A stretch of DNA of 64,000 bases, taken from contig NC_135045.1 of the NCBI RefSeq assembly GCF_051020975.1, positions 6,140,501-6,204,500 of the forward strand, read 5' to 3'. The notes under the pieces are model-generated. The model worked only from the letters and a program-made list of their open reading frames with translations, did no database searches and was not told the origin of the DNA. Below, piece after piece: positions 26,401 through 38,925 of the stretch (the stretch's first letter is position 1; the number at the start of each line of letters is the position of its first letter). Made by a program: the position numbers and the translations under genes. Source of the stretch: Osmia lignaria lignaria. Taxonomy: Eukaryota > Arthropoda > Insecta > Hymenoptera > Megachilidae.

Positions 26401-29400
26401 GTAACGAAAAATTAAACGACTCACGTTCTATCTGAAAGCATCTCGTTTAATTTGTTCGATTATTAACGTTTTCAATATCTTTTCATTTAGTTTGCGCGTT
26501 TAACAGTTCGCGAGTCTGATCGGCTGGTTATTTGTAGTTTAGATTAATAAAATTACACGTCGAAGCATGCCATTCGCGATAACGACTTTTATCTATTAGC
26601 GAACAAAGTTCAGAGTTTCGAGTTTGTATAACGTTGCCGAGTCGTTTCACGAATTCCCCCGGTGCTAATAAGATGAAAACACGTACACACGCCGGTATCA
26701 TCCGACGACTCCTATCTTAACATAGTAAATCGAGTTTTCGAGGACGCGTATGTTTCTCCGTGTTTATCCGTTTCATCGACGACAATTTACCAAGTGCGTC
26801 GCGTTTAATACACGCGAATTTGCTGCCGTTATCTAAACGAGTCTCTCGTTAGCTGATTGAACGGAAGATCGGGAATGATAATTTTGACGCGATTTTCTTG
26901 GAGCAATGGGTTTTACACGGAGGCGAATCGTCGAATTCGATAGGCAAAAAAAAGAAACGCGCCAGTGGAAAGGAAGAAAAGAAGAAGCATAAGGGAAGAG
27001 CGAAGTAACAGAAGGAATCCACCAGGGTCTCCGTTCGTTCGTAGATTAAATCACTCGGTCACTTTTCTTTCGTGGAGCCGACCGGGACAAAGGGCGGCGT
27101 TTCTCGGAACGAGGCTCGCTCCGAGACTTGAGAATTAAAATAATATCCGCTCGTTCGGAGATTAATGGCGCCATGCCGATGCAATTTTTCTACGATAAGT
27201 TTAACCCTTTCCATATCCCTCCCTGCACCTTCAATCATTCTTTTAATCATTTTCCACGAGATCTCGCGTTTTATATACATAGTAGCAAATGGGTTAATCA
27301 AAAATTGCTCCTCGATTCGCGGCAGAAAATCAGTATCGCAAAGTGTCTGTTGACGAAATGCAAAATCACCGTGAGCTCCGTTTAGTATATGACAGAGGCA
27401 GGTGCGAACGAGCTGTCCGTGCCTCTTCTCTCCATCTTTCTCTATCTATCCATCGATCTTCCTTTCCTCCTGTCTTTCTCGGTTATCCTTCGATGGATAC
27501 GTCGTTGTCCGGTTCATTGACACCTGTCGAAAGATTCGGGTTTCTTTCTTCGTACCTGACAATTACGCGCACGTGGGGCCCAAACGGATTCGTTGCCGCC
27601 GCAACTGGCGGACGTTGCTTCTCCCATTCTCTTTCGATCGTTTTTCCCCCCTTGTCATAAAGAAGTGGAAAGGGGAAAGTAGATCGTTTCGCCGGTAATT
27701 TATCGAACGCAAGATGCCTTTCCGATGCGTTCCCGATAAGATTTACAACGGGCTTTCTTAATAAATACGACAGACCCCACGCAACGCGGATTTCTTTTTT
27801 AGGGGTTGCATTGCATTTTGTGTCGGATATAGTTGATCGTGAATGTAACGTTGCTCGATATGTAGCAACATGCACGCACTACACACATAGACTCGGCTAT
27901 CCGTTAAAAATAGGAATTACGTAAGCGCGGTTTAGGGAGACGCTATCGCATAGAAAAACGGCCGTTGATAACGATAGGATACGATAAAGAGGAGCGCACC
28001 TACTTTTCCATTGGAAAAATACGAGACGAGTGAAAAGTCCGGGGATTTCGTTCGTCGGACAGTTTGAGTTTGATAGAGTTTGAGTACACACACGATACGT
28101 AGAGGCAGGAAAGATTTCCCCTCCGAAACAGTGTGGCGTCGAGGATATAGGAGTAGCCGAGCGGTATATAACACGGTTACTTGGCCTGCGAAGTCAACGG
28201 CCGTGTATCTAAAACAAACACGTGTCTTCAAAGGTTCCTCGACTTGAACAGAGGCCACGATAGACGAAGACAATATAGATTAGAGGGAGAGAAAGAAAAA
28301 AAGGTCGCCGCGTGGGAGGGCAACGGGGAAAATAGTGAATTGCCGGCGAGGCCGATATAGAAACACTCGAAATAGAAGCTGCGAGTTGGGATAATTTCAC
28401 GCGGTTACCTATTGTGTATCGTTATCGCTTCTATTACCGATACCGATTTCATTTCATTTCCATCATCGTCTTTCGAACAATCGATTTATATCTTGAATCA
28501 AAAAGTGAATTACACGTCTCGCACTCGTGCTATGACATTTGTTTTTCAATTCTGATAATAACCGGTATTAGACAAATATCACTAATTAACACTTTACTTA
28601 TCGAAAGCGTGAAGAATATTAATAGTGTTTTCGATACCATCGATTGTTGATTGAAAACCAATTAATATATCTTTGATTATCATTGATTCATCTGTAAATC
28701 AGTTGAAGTAATTCAAACTAAGGCCCGGTCTTTTTAATATTCAGTTATTATTGTAAGGAATAAAGTTCTTAATGAGGTAATACGTATTAAAAATTGGAAC
28801 GTTGGAACAAGTAGGGAATAAAAAAAAAAAGGATTATCACCGTACAATGTCATCGTAACAAGAGGATTTTATCGTCGCAAGAGACGCAATTAAACGTCGA
28901 GAGACGCGATTGAGTAATACCGAACACATGAAATTATTACGTTTCATTCATTTCGTAGTAACGAGTGTGCTGATATCTCACAATGGATTTCTCGCTCCTG
29001 GTCACAAAGGCTCGTTCAGTTAATGAAAGCGAATGGTTAGATGAAAAAGAAAACGAGAACGAGAAGAGACATCGCACACCCTCTTTTCGTCGCTCTAAAG
29101 ATAGCACTTCCTCTTTGCAGACGCGCAAACACTTTTTGCGTTTAAACTGTACAGTCGCGACGACGTTCGATCCAGTTATTTTTCACTGTTGTTTTTAACG
29201 CGACATTTAATTAAACAAATTTTCATAACAAAATATCGTAAAAAAATATCGACAAAAAACGGAGTTGTTTTACGCATTCCTCGAACAAATTAATCGTTCA
29301 ATTGTTATCAATTACAAAAAAGAAAAACATTTGATCATACATTCGTATCTTTCTCAGGGAATAATATTTATTAAACGCACCGTAATATCGAGGAACGAGT

Positions 29401-32400
29401 ACAGTCTACTACTCGAGCGATGCTAGAAAGCGCGATAAAATTTTGGACTTGGTAGTCATCGGTAGAAATAGATAACGACTGATAAAATAGCTGGTACGAA
29501 GTCTTTTTTCGGTACACTGCTCGCGTCGAACGAATAGCCATGAAAAGTTGCGGTAAGGCTGTTCGATCGAATGATTTTCATTTGCACGATGTATCCGCGT
29601 GATGTAATTAACTTAAATCGCATCTGTTACGCGTGTTTCCTTTTCGGGGTTGCCGCATCCGCGGCGCTTCCTCCGATGTAGATCGATAAGATGAGATCTT
29701 GAAACGGATAACGCTAGTAATAACGTTTCACACGATCTGGAGAAATTTTTCTTTATCGTAATGAGATCGTACGTGTTAACGTTGGATTACCATTTCTTCG
29801 ATTTAAATTGATATTATTATTTAGCACCGGCGAGGGTTTCGTTTGCGGTTTAAGCGAAACCGAATCGTAAAGTTCCACATGCATAAGTGTCGGTTACCGG
29901 TGCACTGTTAACAGGTAACTCTTTTTTCTTCTGGAGGGCAGGTGGTGGTCTTATAGCAGGCACGCGACAAATCAAGCAGACCGAGCCATGGACAACTGCG
30001 AAACCGCGATTAAAAGTAAGAGGGTGATTCAAGAGTTCCTGGAATCTCTGTGTCCCGATCCATTAACGATCGATGTTGCATTAATGCGACATTTTGTCTG
30101 GGATTTCTTTTTTTCAAGCACTTTGCATCATCGAATTCTACTTTTTTCAGTGTCATAATTATGAAAAGTGATTTCAATCGTCTATAAAATACTAATCAAA
30201 AAAATGTTTTAAAATTAATGGAAACTTTGTTATTCGTGATAAAATATAAGTCACACCAATTTCTCGGGAAGGTTTTGAATCACTCTCTTACACTTCCTTC
30301 TCGCCTCTCGGGCTGCGTTAGATACACGTTGATTCATCGAACCCAAAACGAACAGACCACGACAACGTTAAAAGCTTTTTTTTTTATTATAGTCTATTTC
30401 TTTCAATGAAATAGTAAGGACGCCTTTAGATCAGGATGATTCAACGCGTTCAAAAAAAAAAAAACAGAGAAGAAGAATGCTAATTCTTTCGCGGACAAGT
30501 GGCAATTTTGGAAGGTGCTCCAAAACGTATTTACAGTACAGAAATTTATATTATCATAGAATGAAGTAATTTTTGTTTAAACAAGTTTGTATTTAGAACC
30601 CTCTTGCCGAAGCACCTAGTCTTCCTAGACAAAAATTCTAGTTAATGATTTTGTAAGCTTTTATGAAGAAACTCGAGTCGTCGGTAAATGGATGTCGGTG
30701 CTTGTAGTCTGGTGTAGTTTAACCGCGACTAGCCTTAGTTTAGTTGGTCTAAAACGTAACACAACCCACCAAACTAGTTCTGTACTTGGCGGTAACGTTC
30801 TCGGCACACGGCATTGTATCCAAGGTTCAGCCCCATATACATATGTACCAGTGCTGCAGGAGCAACGACTGAGCCTTCTGTATTGCTAACGAAATAGAGG
30901 GAGAGAACTATTCCCTATGAATCGTTCCAATGTTCGTATATACCGTTCCTCTTTCTTGCAACCCAGCTTCTAAGCAAGCCGACCGTTCTTTTTGGCTATT
31001 CTTTTGCTACATTTTGCGTGCCTGTCGACATTTTTTTTACCTGCTCGCATACCATACCACCCGATTGTCCGACGTGCAGTATACACAATAATTGCTGGTG
31101 AAATCATTGAAATTATTAACTCGTTAAAAATTCATTAAAACGCGAAAGAGATTGAAACGAGGGATACAAATATCGTATCTCGACGTCACTTTCTGGACAT
31201 TCAGAAAGAGAATTTATCGTCAATTACGAGCCGATTGGCATCTCGCATGTAAGGGACTGTCACGAACGTGACAGTCTTTGCGGTCGTTCGACACGAAACG
31301 AATCGTTTTGCAATTACATGCATAAGTGGTCTCGTTAACCGGTGTCAGCTAGATCGTTTCAGTCTCCTGGGTAACTGAATATTCTTCTCATTTCTCGTGA
31401 CATCGATCTTTTTCTTATCACTGTTCCTCGGTTCGTATACCATACAGTAGTACACGACGATTGGTCTAACGATAGATACGGTTTATTCAAAATAAGCGTA
31501 GACTAACAAAAATAAACGTGCCATTTTGAAATCCTCGATTAAAGTAGCATTTTTATGTTAGCAAAAAACAAATAATGAGACAGTCTACCAGCGAAAATAG
31601 ACAATTTTGAAAATGGCAGAAACTTTCCTGAAAATCTGATACAATAATAAAGACTCTGAGAGTATTTTGAAACGTTCGAAAACGATAGAGGTAATGCATC
31701 GATCCGATATAGTACACGTTGATACACGAGTGATAGACTTACATACGTAGTCGGTGTACACCAGTTACAAAGTCATCAAGGAAATTTATGATCTGGATTT
31801 ACCCGATTTAACATGGCCGTGTCGCGTACGACGAGTGTGACTAACCGATTTCGACGGCCAAGCCGAGACGAAGTCGACGGTATTTCACGATGTAAATTTT
31901 AACCTCGACATGGAGCCAGTGGGGAACCATACGTCACGCGTACAGACGCGACCTTGACCACGTTTTTTAGGCGGGAGAATCGCCAACGTGCTGGCATGGT
32001 TCGTCTATAGCCGAGTATCGATCTAACATCTCCCGGCGAGGATGAAATTCAGTACGTAGGGTCAGGATTTATATCGCAGACATAACATTTTGCGAAAAAA
32101 TTAAAGGATCTTCGAACGATTCCCAAATTTGAACAATTCTTAGTTACAGAATAAAAAAATTATCTTTACTAATTTTAACCCTTAAATATTATTAACCCTT
32201 TAATATATATTTTGATTCGGGATCGCATATTACGTACAAGTTATCTGGACGAAATTTTGTCGATATTAGCGATAATTGAATTTCAATCAGTTCGATTGGC
32301 GACGCGTTATCGCTCGTACGATACTATCGTAATTCCTATTTATTTCTTCTCTCTTTTCAATATGAAAATTCCCATTATTACCGAGTCGTACGGCCAGTAA

Positions 32401-33144
32401 AGTAATCGTATCGATCAACGCAGTTCGTTGTAAGCGACACGGACGATTATCAGAAACTTATCTCAAAGACGAAACCCACACGCGTGACCTTGCCGGTACA
32501 ACCGGCTCCGCCATCTTGCTGATGCGTGCGCCTCTCCACCACGTGGATAAGTTTTCCACACGACACGAGTATAGTCTCTCCCGCCGATATTAGGAGTAAT
32601 TTGAAAAGCAACTTATTCTTTTTCTTTTTTCCTTTACATAGAAATCTTTGCATAATTATTTACAGAGACGATTGCGTTTGAAATTGAACCGAGTGAAAAT
32701 ATTGAAATACGTTAGAAAGAACGCGCGGCTATTCATCGCGGATAAGTTATTCGATGAAAATGAAAAGATGAATCTTTTTTCGGCGGAAGTATTTTCGAGG
32801 TCGCGAGCAGAGGCTCTCAAACTGATAGACAACGAACAGTGGTTGTTCATTTCGAAGCAGATAATTCACAAACGTTCCTTTGTTTCGCTTCTATATTTAC
32901 AGTTCTAATGAATCGACAGATGATTTTTATAATTCTCATGATTTTCGTCGAAATATTTTCTTGGTTACATGACGGTGAAAATTGGACGATCAACGACAGG
33001 ACGCGATTGTTCTGTCGTCGCGAAATATAATTGACGATCGGTTCGTTCAATAACAACGTGAACTTGTCTCTACCGTACAAATATAGGTTATCGCGAAGAT
33101 GCAATATAGTATATTAATTACGTAGATTGGATTGGGGTTGATTA

Positions 33145-33179
<35 letters not shown>

Positions 33180-33955
33180 GATATTGATCTTTCGATCGGG
33201 GTATAGGGAGCAGAGTAAAAATGCAGGAAAGCAAATGGTGTAAAGCGTATATACAAGCGTGCCAAATTTTATATTTCTACTTGAAAATATCTTACAAACT
33301 AATTTAAAAAAAGCATATGTATGTATATACAAGCGTTTACAATCGGAACGCACACTAGTTAGAAAAGAATTTCTTTAAATATTATTCGTTCGAGTTTGGA
33401 TTTCAACGACGATAGTGTTTCTAGTGCGTGCAGATTGCAATAAATTATTGTTCCCAAAGGTACAAGATTGCGTAAAGCGATAAAAGCGTTCGATAAGTTG
33501 CAAATGAAATGATCAAGCCTCCGTTAAGTCCATAGTGGTCTCCCATAGCAAAGATTCTCCTTCTTCGTTCGGTCATGGAACAGTGACAGCAGGGCCTGTA
33601 GCGTAATAGCAAAAGCAGCAGCAGCATAAACGTAGCGACATATTATCAGGATTAGTAAAAAGCATCTTTACAGAAGGTATCGGCGTAGCAACAGCCGATA
33701 CCGACTAAACGTAACAGAGGAGCTTAGCAAAGTTATCTATCCAAGCGTTATCTGATTTTAATCGTTGATTCGGGACTCACCGTTAAGTTTGTCGATCGCA
33801 CGATCGGCTACGGATTGATCGGTACAGTCGACGAACGCGTAGCCGCCTCGTTTGACCAGGATCGTGGTGCACGACAAATTATGATCCTGGAATAGTTGTC
33901 TGAGAGCACCCTCGTTACAGTCCGACGGTAGATTACCCACGTAGAGCTTCGACAT
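11359..33955 (-). CDS. Imp: Imp (IGF2 mRNA-binding protein), 5' part of the gene, three coding exons visible
   Basis: The gene encodes an RNA-binding protein of the IGF2BP/Imp family, which binds target mRNAs in cytoplasmic granules and controls their localisation, stability and translation. Visible coding exons on the minus strand are 33955-33781, 19435-19372 and 11415-11359. Exons 1 and 2 join in phase (1 nt + 2 nt) into one RRM. RNP2 is LYVGNL at residues 4-9, RNP1 is the GGYAFVDC stretch at about 37-44, and the domain closes with LVVEPSV, as in Imp/IGF2BP RRM1. The introns are about 14.3 and 8.0 kb. The ATG at 33955-33953 has a strong context (CCACC before ATG), and the frame just upstream has only a GTG. 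The KH domains expected of the family are not in this window and should lie beyond base 1. Family assignment is firm; the isoform structure is inferred. Confidence 0.87.
12056..12203. repeat. T26 homopolymer and short ATATTT array
   Basis: A run of 26 T occupies 12,056-12,081. About 100 bp further, 12,181-12,203 is an ATATTT hexamer array of nearly four units. Both lie in the intron between Imp exons 2 and 3. The T run reads as poly-A in the Imp sense and could mark the tail of an old retro-insertion, but no body of such an element is recognisable. Confidence 0.7.
14381..14584 (+). other. Unexplained 67-codon open frame without ATG
   Basis: The frame opens at a TTG after an in-frame stop and closes with TAA. 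Its translation is rich in alternating hydrophobic residues (for example KIKIPRIYLDKVRLRD, then ATFAFNVDATSAELNITG), which looks more protein-like than its surroundings. There is no ATG and no clear exon border. It also carries several TGCA words, including GCAACAAGTGCA (14,471-14,482), so it may simply be the left fringe of the TGCA island. It is antisense to Imp. Confidence 0.2.
15008..16096. promoter_or_regulatory. TGCA-word island in an Imp intron, candidate enhancer
   Basis: Thirty TGCA tetramers start within 1,089 bp, where about four are expected by chance. Many extend to ATGCAAAT octamer-like words (15,420 and 15,693), to AACAAGTGCA (15,019-15,028 and, reversed, 15,779-15,788) and to AAAGTGCATT (15,285-15,294). 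Open frames through the island lie in several phases on both strands and are not convincing. Dense word clusters of this type are typical of homotypic transcription-factor binding clusters. The factor is unknown. Confidence 0.45.
15966..16017. other. Imperfect hairpin GAGAGATGC...GCATCTCTC
   Basis: GAGAGATGCTAATTG and, after about 20 nt, CAATTGCATCTCTC pair over 14 bp with one bulged T. Inside, TCAAT and ATTGA can pair across a 3-nt loop. It resembles a very short pre-miRNA, but at about 50 nt it is smaller than usual insect precursors and it matches no mature miRNA that I know. Confidence 0.3.
16097..19371. other. Imp intron, mostly featureless
   Basis: Apart from the AT-hook frame described separately, this part of the intron shows no exon. 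A 7-bp inverted repeat CACCGAG/CTCGGTG lies near 18,021-18,045, and CpG-rich patches occur near 17,700-18,060 and 18,640-18,800. Confidence 0.4.
16813..17193 (-). pseudogene. AT-hook-bearing open frame, possible relic or nested exon
   Basis: This 126-codon frame on the Imp strand contains CFKCK (a Cys-x2-Cys pair), then a lysine-rich segment with KRGRPPRNK, a classic AT-hook core (RGRP flanked by basic residues), which binds the minor groove of AT-rich DNA. The N-terminal half looks protein-like and the C-terminal half does not. A TTTAAG acceptor-like site sits just before the ATG at 17,175. It could be one exon of a nested chromatin or zinc-finger protein, or a decayed copy. I do not recognise a specific gene. 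Confidence 0.25.
19372..19435 (-). CDS. Imp: Imp coding exon 2 (end of RRM1)
   Basis: This 64-nt exon is too short to stand out as an open frame. It is flanked by a TTTGTTTCAG acceptor and a GTAAGT donor. It completes the Gly codon begun in exon 1 and reads YTYLGSALVVEPSV followed by ASGPKKR, the last strand of the RRM and a basic linker. It leaves two bases (CG) for the next exon. The match to the IGF2BP RRM1 end (hydrophobic strand, then E-x-S-V and basic residues) supports it independently of the splice sites. Confidence 0.85.
20197..20925. promoter_or_regulatory. Candidate divergent internal promoter with opposed splice donors
   Basis: On the minus strand, ACAAAAG is followed by GTGAGT (donor at 20,196-20,191). 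On the plus strand, ACTAAAG is followed by GTAAGT (donor just after 20,925). Between them, near 20,284-20,294, lies TCAGTCAGTT, an arthropod initiator-like sequence in a CpG-rich patch. The layout would fit two non-coding first exons leaving a shared start region, the minus one perhaps feeding Imp exon 2. The few ATGs in these segments meet early stops, so any exons would be untranslated. Confidence 0.28.
31255..31276. repeat. Perfect 10-bp inverted repeat
   Basis: GACTGTCACG, then AA, then CGTGACAGTC. The dyad contains two facing GTCACG half-sites and would suit a dimeric DNA-binding protein. As RNA the stem would need a slightly larger loop. Confidence 0.8.
33148..33176. repeat. (AT)n microsatellite, 29 bp
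   Basis: Uninterrupted alternating A/T in the first Imp intron, about 600 bp downstream of exon 1. Confidence 0.9.
33781..33955 (-). CDS. Imp: Imp coding exon 1 (start codon, first half of RRM1)
   Basis: The exon holds 58 codons plus one base. The protein starts MSKLYVGNLP and includes RLFQ-type helix 1 (LRQLFQDH) and the RNP1 strand. The donor is AACG followed by GTGAGT at 33780-33775, so reading on into the intron gives only six more codons before a stop. The ATG sits in CCACCATGT, a near-ideal initiation context. This is the best-supported part of the Imp locus in the window. Confidence 0.88.
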
Positions 33956-35800
33956 GGTGGTTGGTTCGATCTTGGACGCTATGGTGGCAGTTTTCCCCGA
34001 GATAACGGTCTCGGTCACGTGGCTTGAAAAACTTGTAGCTCGGTGGCGCGAGATTCAACGAAACGGTCGCTGGCGATGGTATACACACGCCAACGGGGAT
34101 GATGATCACGACGCGAATACCGAAAAAGAAACGATCGAATGTTTCGCACCAGGAGACACGGGATAAAGGGGGATTTCACCGATAGAGATCGTAAACGAAT
34201 TCGATGAGGGCGAAGACGAAGACGACGACGACGAGGACGACACGAGCACCGCACGTTTCGTGGAGATCGTTAACTGTCCTCTGGACAACGAATTACACGT
34301 ACGTTACCGCGGATAACCACGACCACGACCACGATCACGATGTTGGACGATCCTGTTTGTCACGTAGAAGGAAACGAACACGAGAGCGCGCTTTTGTCAG
34401 GATCTTGTTCTCTACGGCTGCTTTTTTTTTTTCTTTTCTTTTCTTTCGATTATTTCTATATCTCGGAATATCCTGGCGAACACGATTGTCTTTCTCGCGT
34501 GATACTCGGCGTGATTTTCGCGCTAGCACACCAAAAAAAAGAACGAACCGGACACAAGAGGTTTTTCCGTGATATCTTGAACGATCTTCTAAGCGTTCCT
34601 GCCTCTATATACTGTCTTTTGTTTTCTTCTTTCTTCGTTTCCTCTGCGTAAACGGCTGTCTATTTCCCGCTCGATCCGTGATACAACGACTCTCTGTGTC
34701 ACGTCGACTCGGCACCGGTAGTACACAAACCTGGCGTGTGTTTCCGGTTGTAGTGGATGTCCCTGGAGGCAGCTAGATCCTACAAACCGACGAGGATGAC
34801 TGTGCGACGACCGATCAGCCGGACTACAAACTCCACGACTACGTTGGTCTCTTCTTTAGAAACGACTCTTGAAATTTTTTTAAGGTTAAGGGACGCGAAG
34901 TTGACCGTTCTCTTGACGATTCACCGTGTGCCCAGCGACTCCTCCTCTCTTTCTCTCTCTTGTTCACTCCTCTCCTCTCTCCTCTCTTTGCGACCACGAC
35001 GCACCTTCCTACCAGGCTCTTGTCTCTTTGGCTAGACCACGACACAACGTCTGAGGGGCACTCTCATTCGGCGTGTTTTCTTTCTCTTTCTCCACCTCAA
35101 CGCGTCTCGATCCGTCTCTCTGTTACTCCTTCGCTCCTCTCTCGTTCCCTCTTTCGCGTGTCCTGGGGGGCAATGCGATGCAAACTCGTCGCTCTTCTCC
35201 CTTTTTTACAACCCTGATTCCTTCTTTCTCGCTCCTTTTTAATCCGCTATAAAACCGTCCCGTCTCCTCCTTGCTAGTCGCTTGTTGCACTTTCTCACTC
35301 TTTTTTTCCCTCTAACTGTCCATCTTGCTCTAGCAACTAGAAGTTCCAAGCACCAAGCGGGAAACCGACTCGAAATTCGCGACCGCCTCGTCCCCGATTG
35401 GTCGTTACCAGACCACGTGGCTTACCCCACCGACTCACGCCTCTACTCCCGATTGGAGGATTTTTGCACGCCGGTTTTCGCAGCCGGCAACGTGCTTGTC
35501 TGTGTTACGCGCTCGCTCGTTTTCGCGTGCATAACGTGCTCGCGCGAAACCCATACGAGCATGCGTCTACGCGAGTAGAAAACGTATGGATGTATGCATC
35601 GTTGTACGCGTGCACGCGGTCTCAGGCTGAACGAAGAACGCGCGGCACCGCGTACCTCTTTCTCTTCCTCTTTCTCCCACCGTTTCGTTCACGTTTTACT
35701 TACTCTTTCTTACACGCCGTTGCGCGTTCGGTTCCTGCAGAAATCTACCGGGTGTTTTCGACGTAAGCCAGCATAGTTAACGAGTTCCTTGCTCTTATAC
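33956..35800 (-). promoter_or_regulatory. Imp upstream leader and promoter-like region
   Basis: This 1.8-kb CpG-rich block lies directly 5' of the Imp start codon. It has long pyrimidine tracts on the plus strand (for example 34,935-35,160, hence purine-rich in the Imp sense), acidic-codon-like GACGAAGAC repeats near 34,209-34,240, ACGACC repeats near 34,316-34,340, and a CCACGTGG E-box palindrome near 35,415. Open frames here are scattered in all phases and look like by-products of composition. The transcription start cannot be fixed. Part may be 5' UTR and a leader intron may exist. Confidence 0.5.
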
Positions 35801-38800
35801 ACCACTCTTGATATGTATATTAAGAATGTTGCACGAATCTATCGGACCTTTTTTTCTTTATTCTCTTGTCTCTTTCATCGAGCGTCTTTGGGAACCATGC
35901 TAGACCAGCATAGATTCGTATCTTAATTTTACATTTGCATTTATATAGTGACCAGCGATCGCTGGAGAATTATTTTGCAATCTTTCGTGTACATAGTGAA
36001 AGTTCAAACGATGATCCGTTGATTTGAAATTTTGTATAAAAAATTCAAGAAAATAATTGGGACAAATTACAGTTTTTACAATAAACATTAATTTTGATTG
36101 GTTAATTTATAGGATATATTTGTTATGGGAATGTTTTGGGAGGGAAAAAGGGAGATGAATTTTTGATAGTCTTGAGCTACCACTGCAAGCTCTGCAGGGA
36201 TAGACAAATTCGTTCTTACGTTAGAGTAGTGCCATGCCTACAAAAGGGGTGGAGTGAGACAGCTGCCAATGTGGCCAGGGTCAGGGTGCTCAGGGTAAGA
36301 GGTTGGAAAAAGAAGAAATTGCGTCCATGTTGCTTCTATTCACCTGCCCAGCTTTAGCGGCATCGTCAGACGCAACTTATAAGTAATGATCAATTACCTA
36401 GAATACCATAACTTATAATTGGTATTTAGATGAGATAAAGAAATCAGCTTTAGAGATATTAACGGAGTAATGGCTTTATTATATCTAACTACAGCGCCGG
36501 TCATTCATAATGATATTTTATGACATTTACAAATTACATAAGATAATTTTAATGAACGCAATTTATTTTCTGCAGTTTCCAAAATATTATTATGCATAGA
36601 TTCTATCACTAAAAAGATATTACAAGTATGTATGTTTTGGAAATTAGAATTTAAGTATTTTTGCATTAGCATATGTAATATGCACGATAGCAAATTAACG
36701 TGCAAATATGAAATTTTTTGCTGCAATCTGTTAGAAAATGAATAGACAGGGAAATGGTATTACTATCGAAATAAAAATTATGTTCAGAAACGGAGAATTG
36801 GATATTCAGAATATAGTCGACTACATTTCAACGTGCCATCCGGTTTTCGTGTTCCCCTATGTACCCCTCCCAATTTTAGAACGCCTATTCTGACCCTCCG
36901 GTAGCTTAGAACTATTCGATTACCCCTGTCCACCGTTTAATGGGGGCGTCCTTAGAGACGTATGGAAAGGAAACTTAGCCACAGGATATTACGAAGGCTC
37001 TTCCAGCTTGTGTAAAACCAGTCGAATCTACAGGAAATACTTGCTGAAGCTTAAAACTTATTGTTTCCGTTTATTTCATAAGGATAACGATGAAACATAT
37101 AAAAATATGTATTAATTACAGAATTAATGACCATTCGTAACTAGTAAAATTTAAAATGCAATAATATATTTCGCAAATAGAGTTTTATTAGTAGAATATT
37201 ATGCTTAATTTTACAATAAGAAATAACATTGTTACATGTATATTTAGGGACAAATATTTAAATATTATTGCGAAGGTATTTTTATATTATATGTTTTAGA
37301 AAATGCTTGTCTTTCTTAACGAAAATAAAGGGAACATAGTGAATAGTCTAAAATTTAGGAAATGAAAATAGAATAGAGTTAAATTGAAATCGTTTCTGTC
37401 TCAGCTGTCCACCGTCTAAGGGTTAATATAGATTCATTTAGTTGTTTTTTCATTTCCTGATATTGATTTATTGTTCTAGTCACTGCTGCCTACACTTTCC
37501 ATCAATAATAGATCTTCCTCCAGTTTGTTCCTTCTTTTGGTCCCCTGTGAATAGGGTAAAGGGACAAGGGAAAACCCAACGGAAAAAGGAATTGGAAAGC
37601 TACTGTACAGTCTGTTGGATTCGCAGCTGCTACGATTGTATACACATTATGGGATTTCATTTTGACCGAATCCAAAATGCATTTTGCATCCGAGATCTAC
37701 CGCCTGTTTCTGCACAATATGGTAAAAATAGTGGTCGCCATGTTTAGGTTGATATTACTATTTTCTATAATAATTGTTTTTTGTCATTTCTCTTCTGCCA
37801 TTACTGTGATAGGAAAATTGCCATTATTCTTGGCCATTTAGTTAAAATCAACTCACATTTTCACGTGGAAAATGTCTTCCCCCTTCATAAAAAACATTTT
37901 CTCGTATAATAATAATTTTTTTTAATTAATTAATGTCTTTTTAAAGATTGGAATACCGATCGATAACGCATTGTAATTCTATAATAGAGAAACTTAGAAA
38001 TGGGTATATTTAAATGGGACCTAAGCGAAAAAGAATTTTTCCTTCTGTTTAATTTGATTATAAATAATTTTTATTGCATTTGAAATGAATAATAGCATTT
38101 CTATGAAACAAAATGAAAGTAGGTAAATGTTTAGAAAAAGCATTTGTATTAGAATGATTTCTGTTTATGAAAGCTTGGAGTAAACAAGCATATCGCTCGC
38201 GAGGATCAATTGATTAAAGTATTTTGCATTTGTATTATAAATATGCAGGTTGTTTTTTATGGGTTAGAATAAATTACCAACGCGTGATGGCAGTCGATAA
38301 GTTAGGGTTTAGGAGATCTCTTACTTGCCAGCAAAGCAGCTGCGGTTTCTGTTTACCAGCTTCCAAAGTACGAAATTCGGCCCCGCATCTGTCGCTAGAG
38401 GCTTTTTTGGCACCATCAGCAATTTGCATAGTTTCGTTACGGTTATAACACCTTTTATTTGAATATAATCATAATCATTTTTTTTAACTTAATCTTTTCT
38501 TTGTATTATACGATGTTGAAACGTTTTTTCCGCTAGTGAAACAATGCAAATCAAAAATACTTGTGTTTATTTTCAACCTTGATGCACTTTTTCTTGCAGG
38601 TGTTGTTAAATACTGTAAAATGGAAAAAAATGATTATATATTTTAAAATTAAGATACTTTATTATTTAAAAATTCAAAGTGAGAAGTAGTACACTAAATT
38701 ATCCTTTTGTATTCTTCATTTTTTAGTGACTCAAACCATTGATACGGTAACAGTATGCAATCACCGAAATACTCTGAAATTTGCAATGTGCATCAGTATA

Positions 38801-38880
38801 ATTATGAATTTATTTTTTTTAATTTATTAAAAATATCCTTATCCCTGCATAAACCCAAGCAATTATTACTCTAATTTTAA

Positions 38881-38925
38881 TTCTAATTCTAATTCTAATT
38901 CTAAGTCCAAGTCTATTTCTAATTC
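38881..38925. repeat. (TTCTAA)n hexamer array
   Basis: Four perfect TTCTAA units at 38,881-38,904, followed by degenerate units. Confidence 0.85.

Larger units (their letters stand above)
19436..33780. other. First large Imp intron (14.3 kb)
   Basis: No internal exon with coding support was found. Composition swings between AT-rich stretches and CpG-rich blocks. There is a purine-rich GA tract at about 22,676-22,935 with many GAGAG words, pyrimidine tracts near 25,110-25,200 and 27,420-27,480, and GGGAAT repeats at 24,237-24,256. A CpG patch at 32,460-32,590 contains GCCATCTTG, a Pho/YY1-type site. The 10-bp inverted repeat at 31,255-31,276 and the TA array at 33,148 are listed separately. 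Confidence 0.5.

Noticed and set aside
32510..32570. AAGATGGCGGAGCC on the minus strand as a start codon of a housekeeping gene
   Set aside because: The frame ends after 18 codons without a convincing donor; GCCATCTTG is better read as a Pho/YY1-type site.
32648..32908. Lysine/arginine-rich plus-strand frame after a TTTACAG acceptor-like site
   Set aside because: No domain, no matching donor and no companion exons; composition explains the frame.
34018..34018. Upstream start extending Imp by 21 residues
   Set aside because: The codon there is GTG, not ATG; the ATG at 33,955 has a near-ideal context and matches where the RRM begins.
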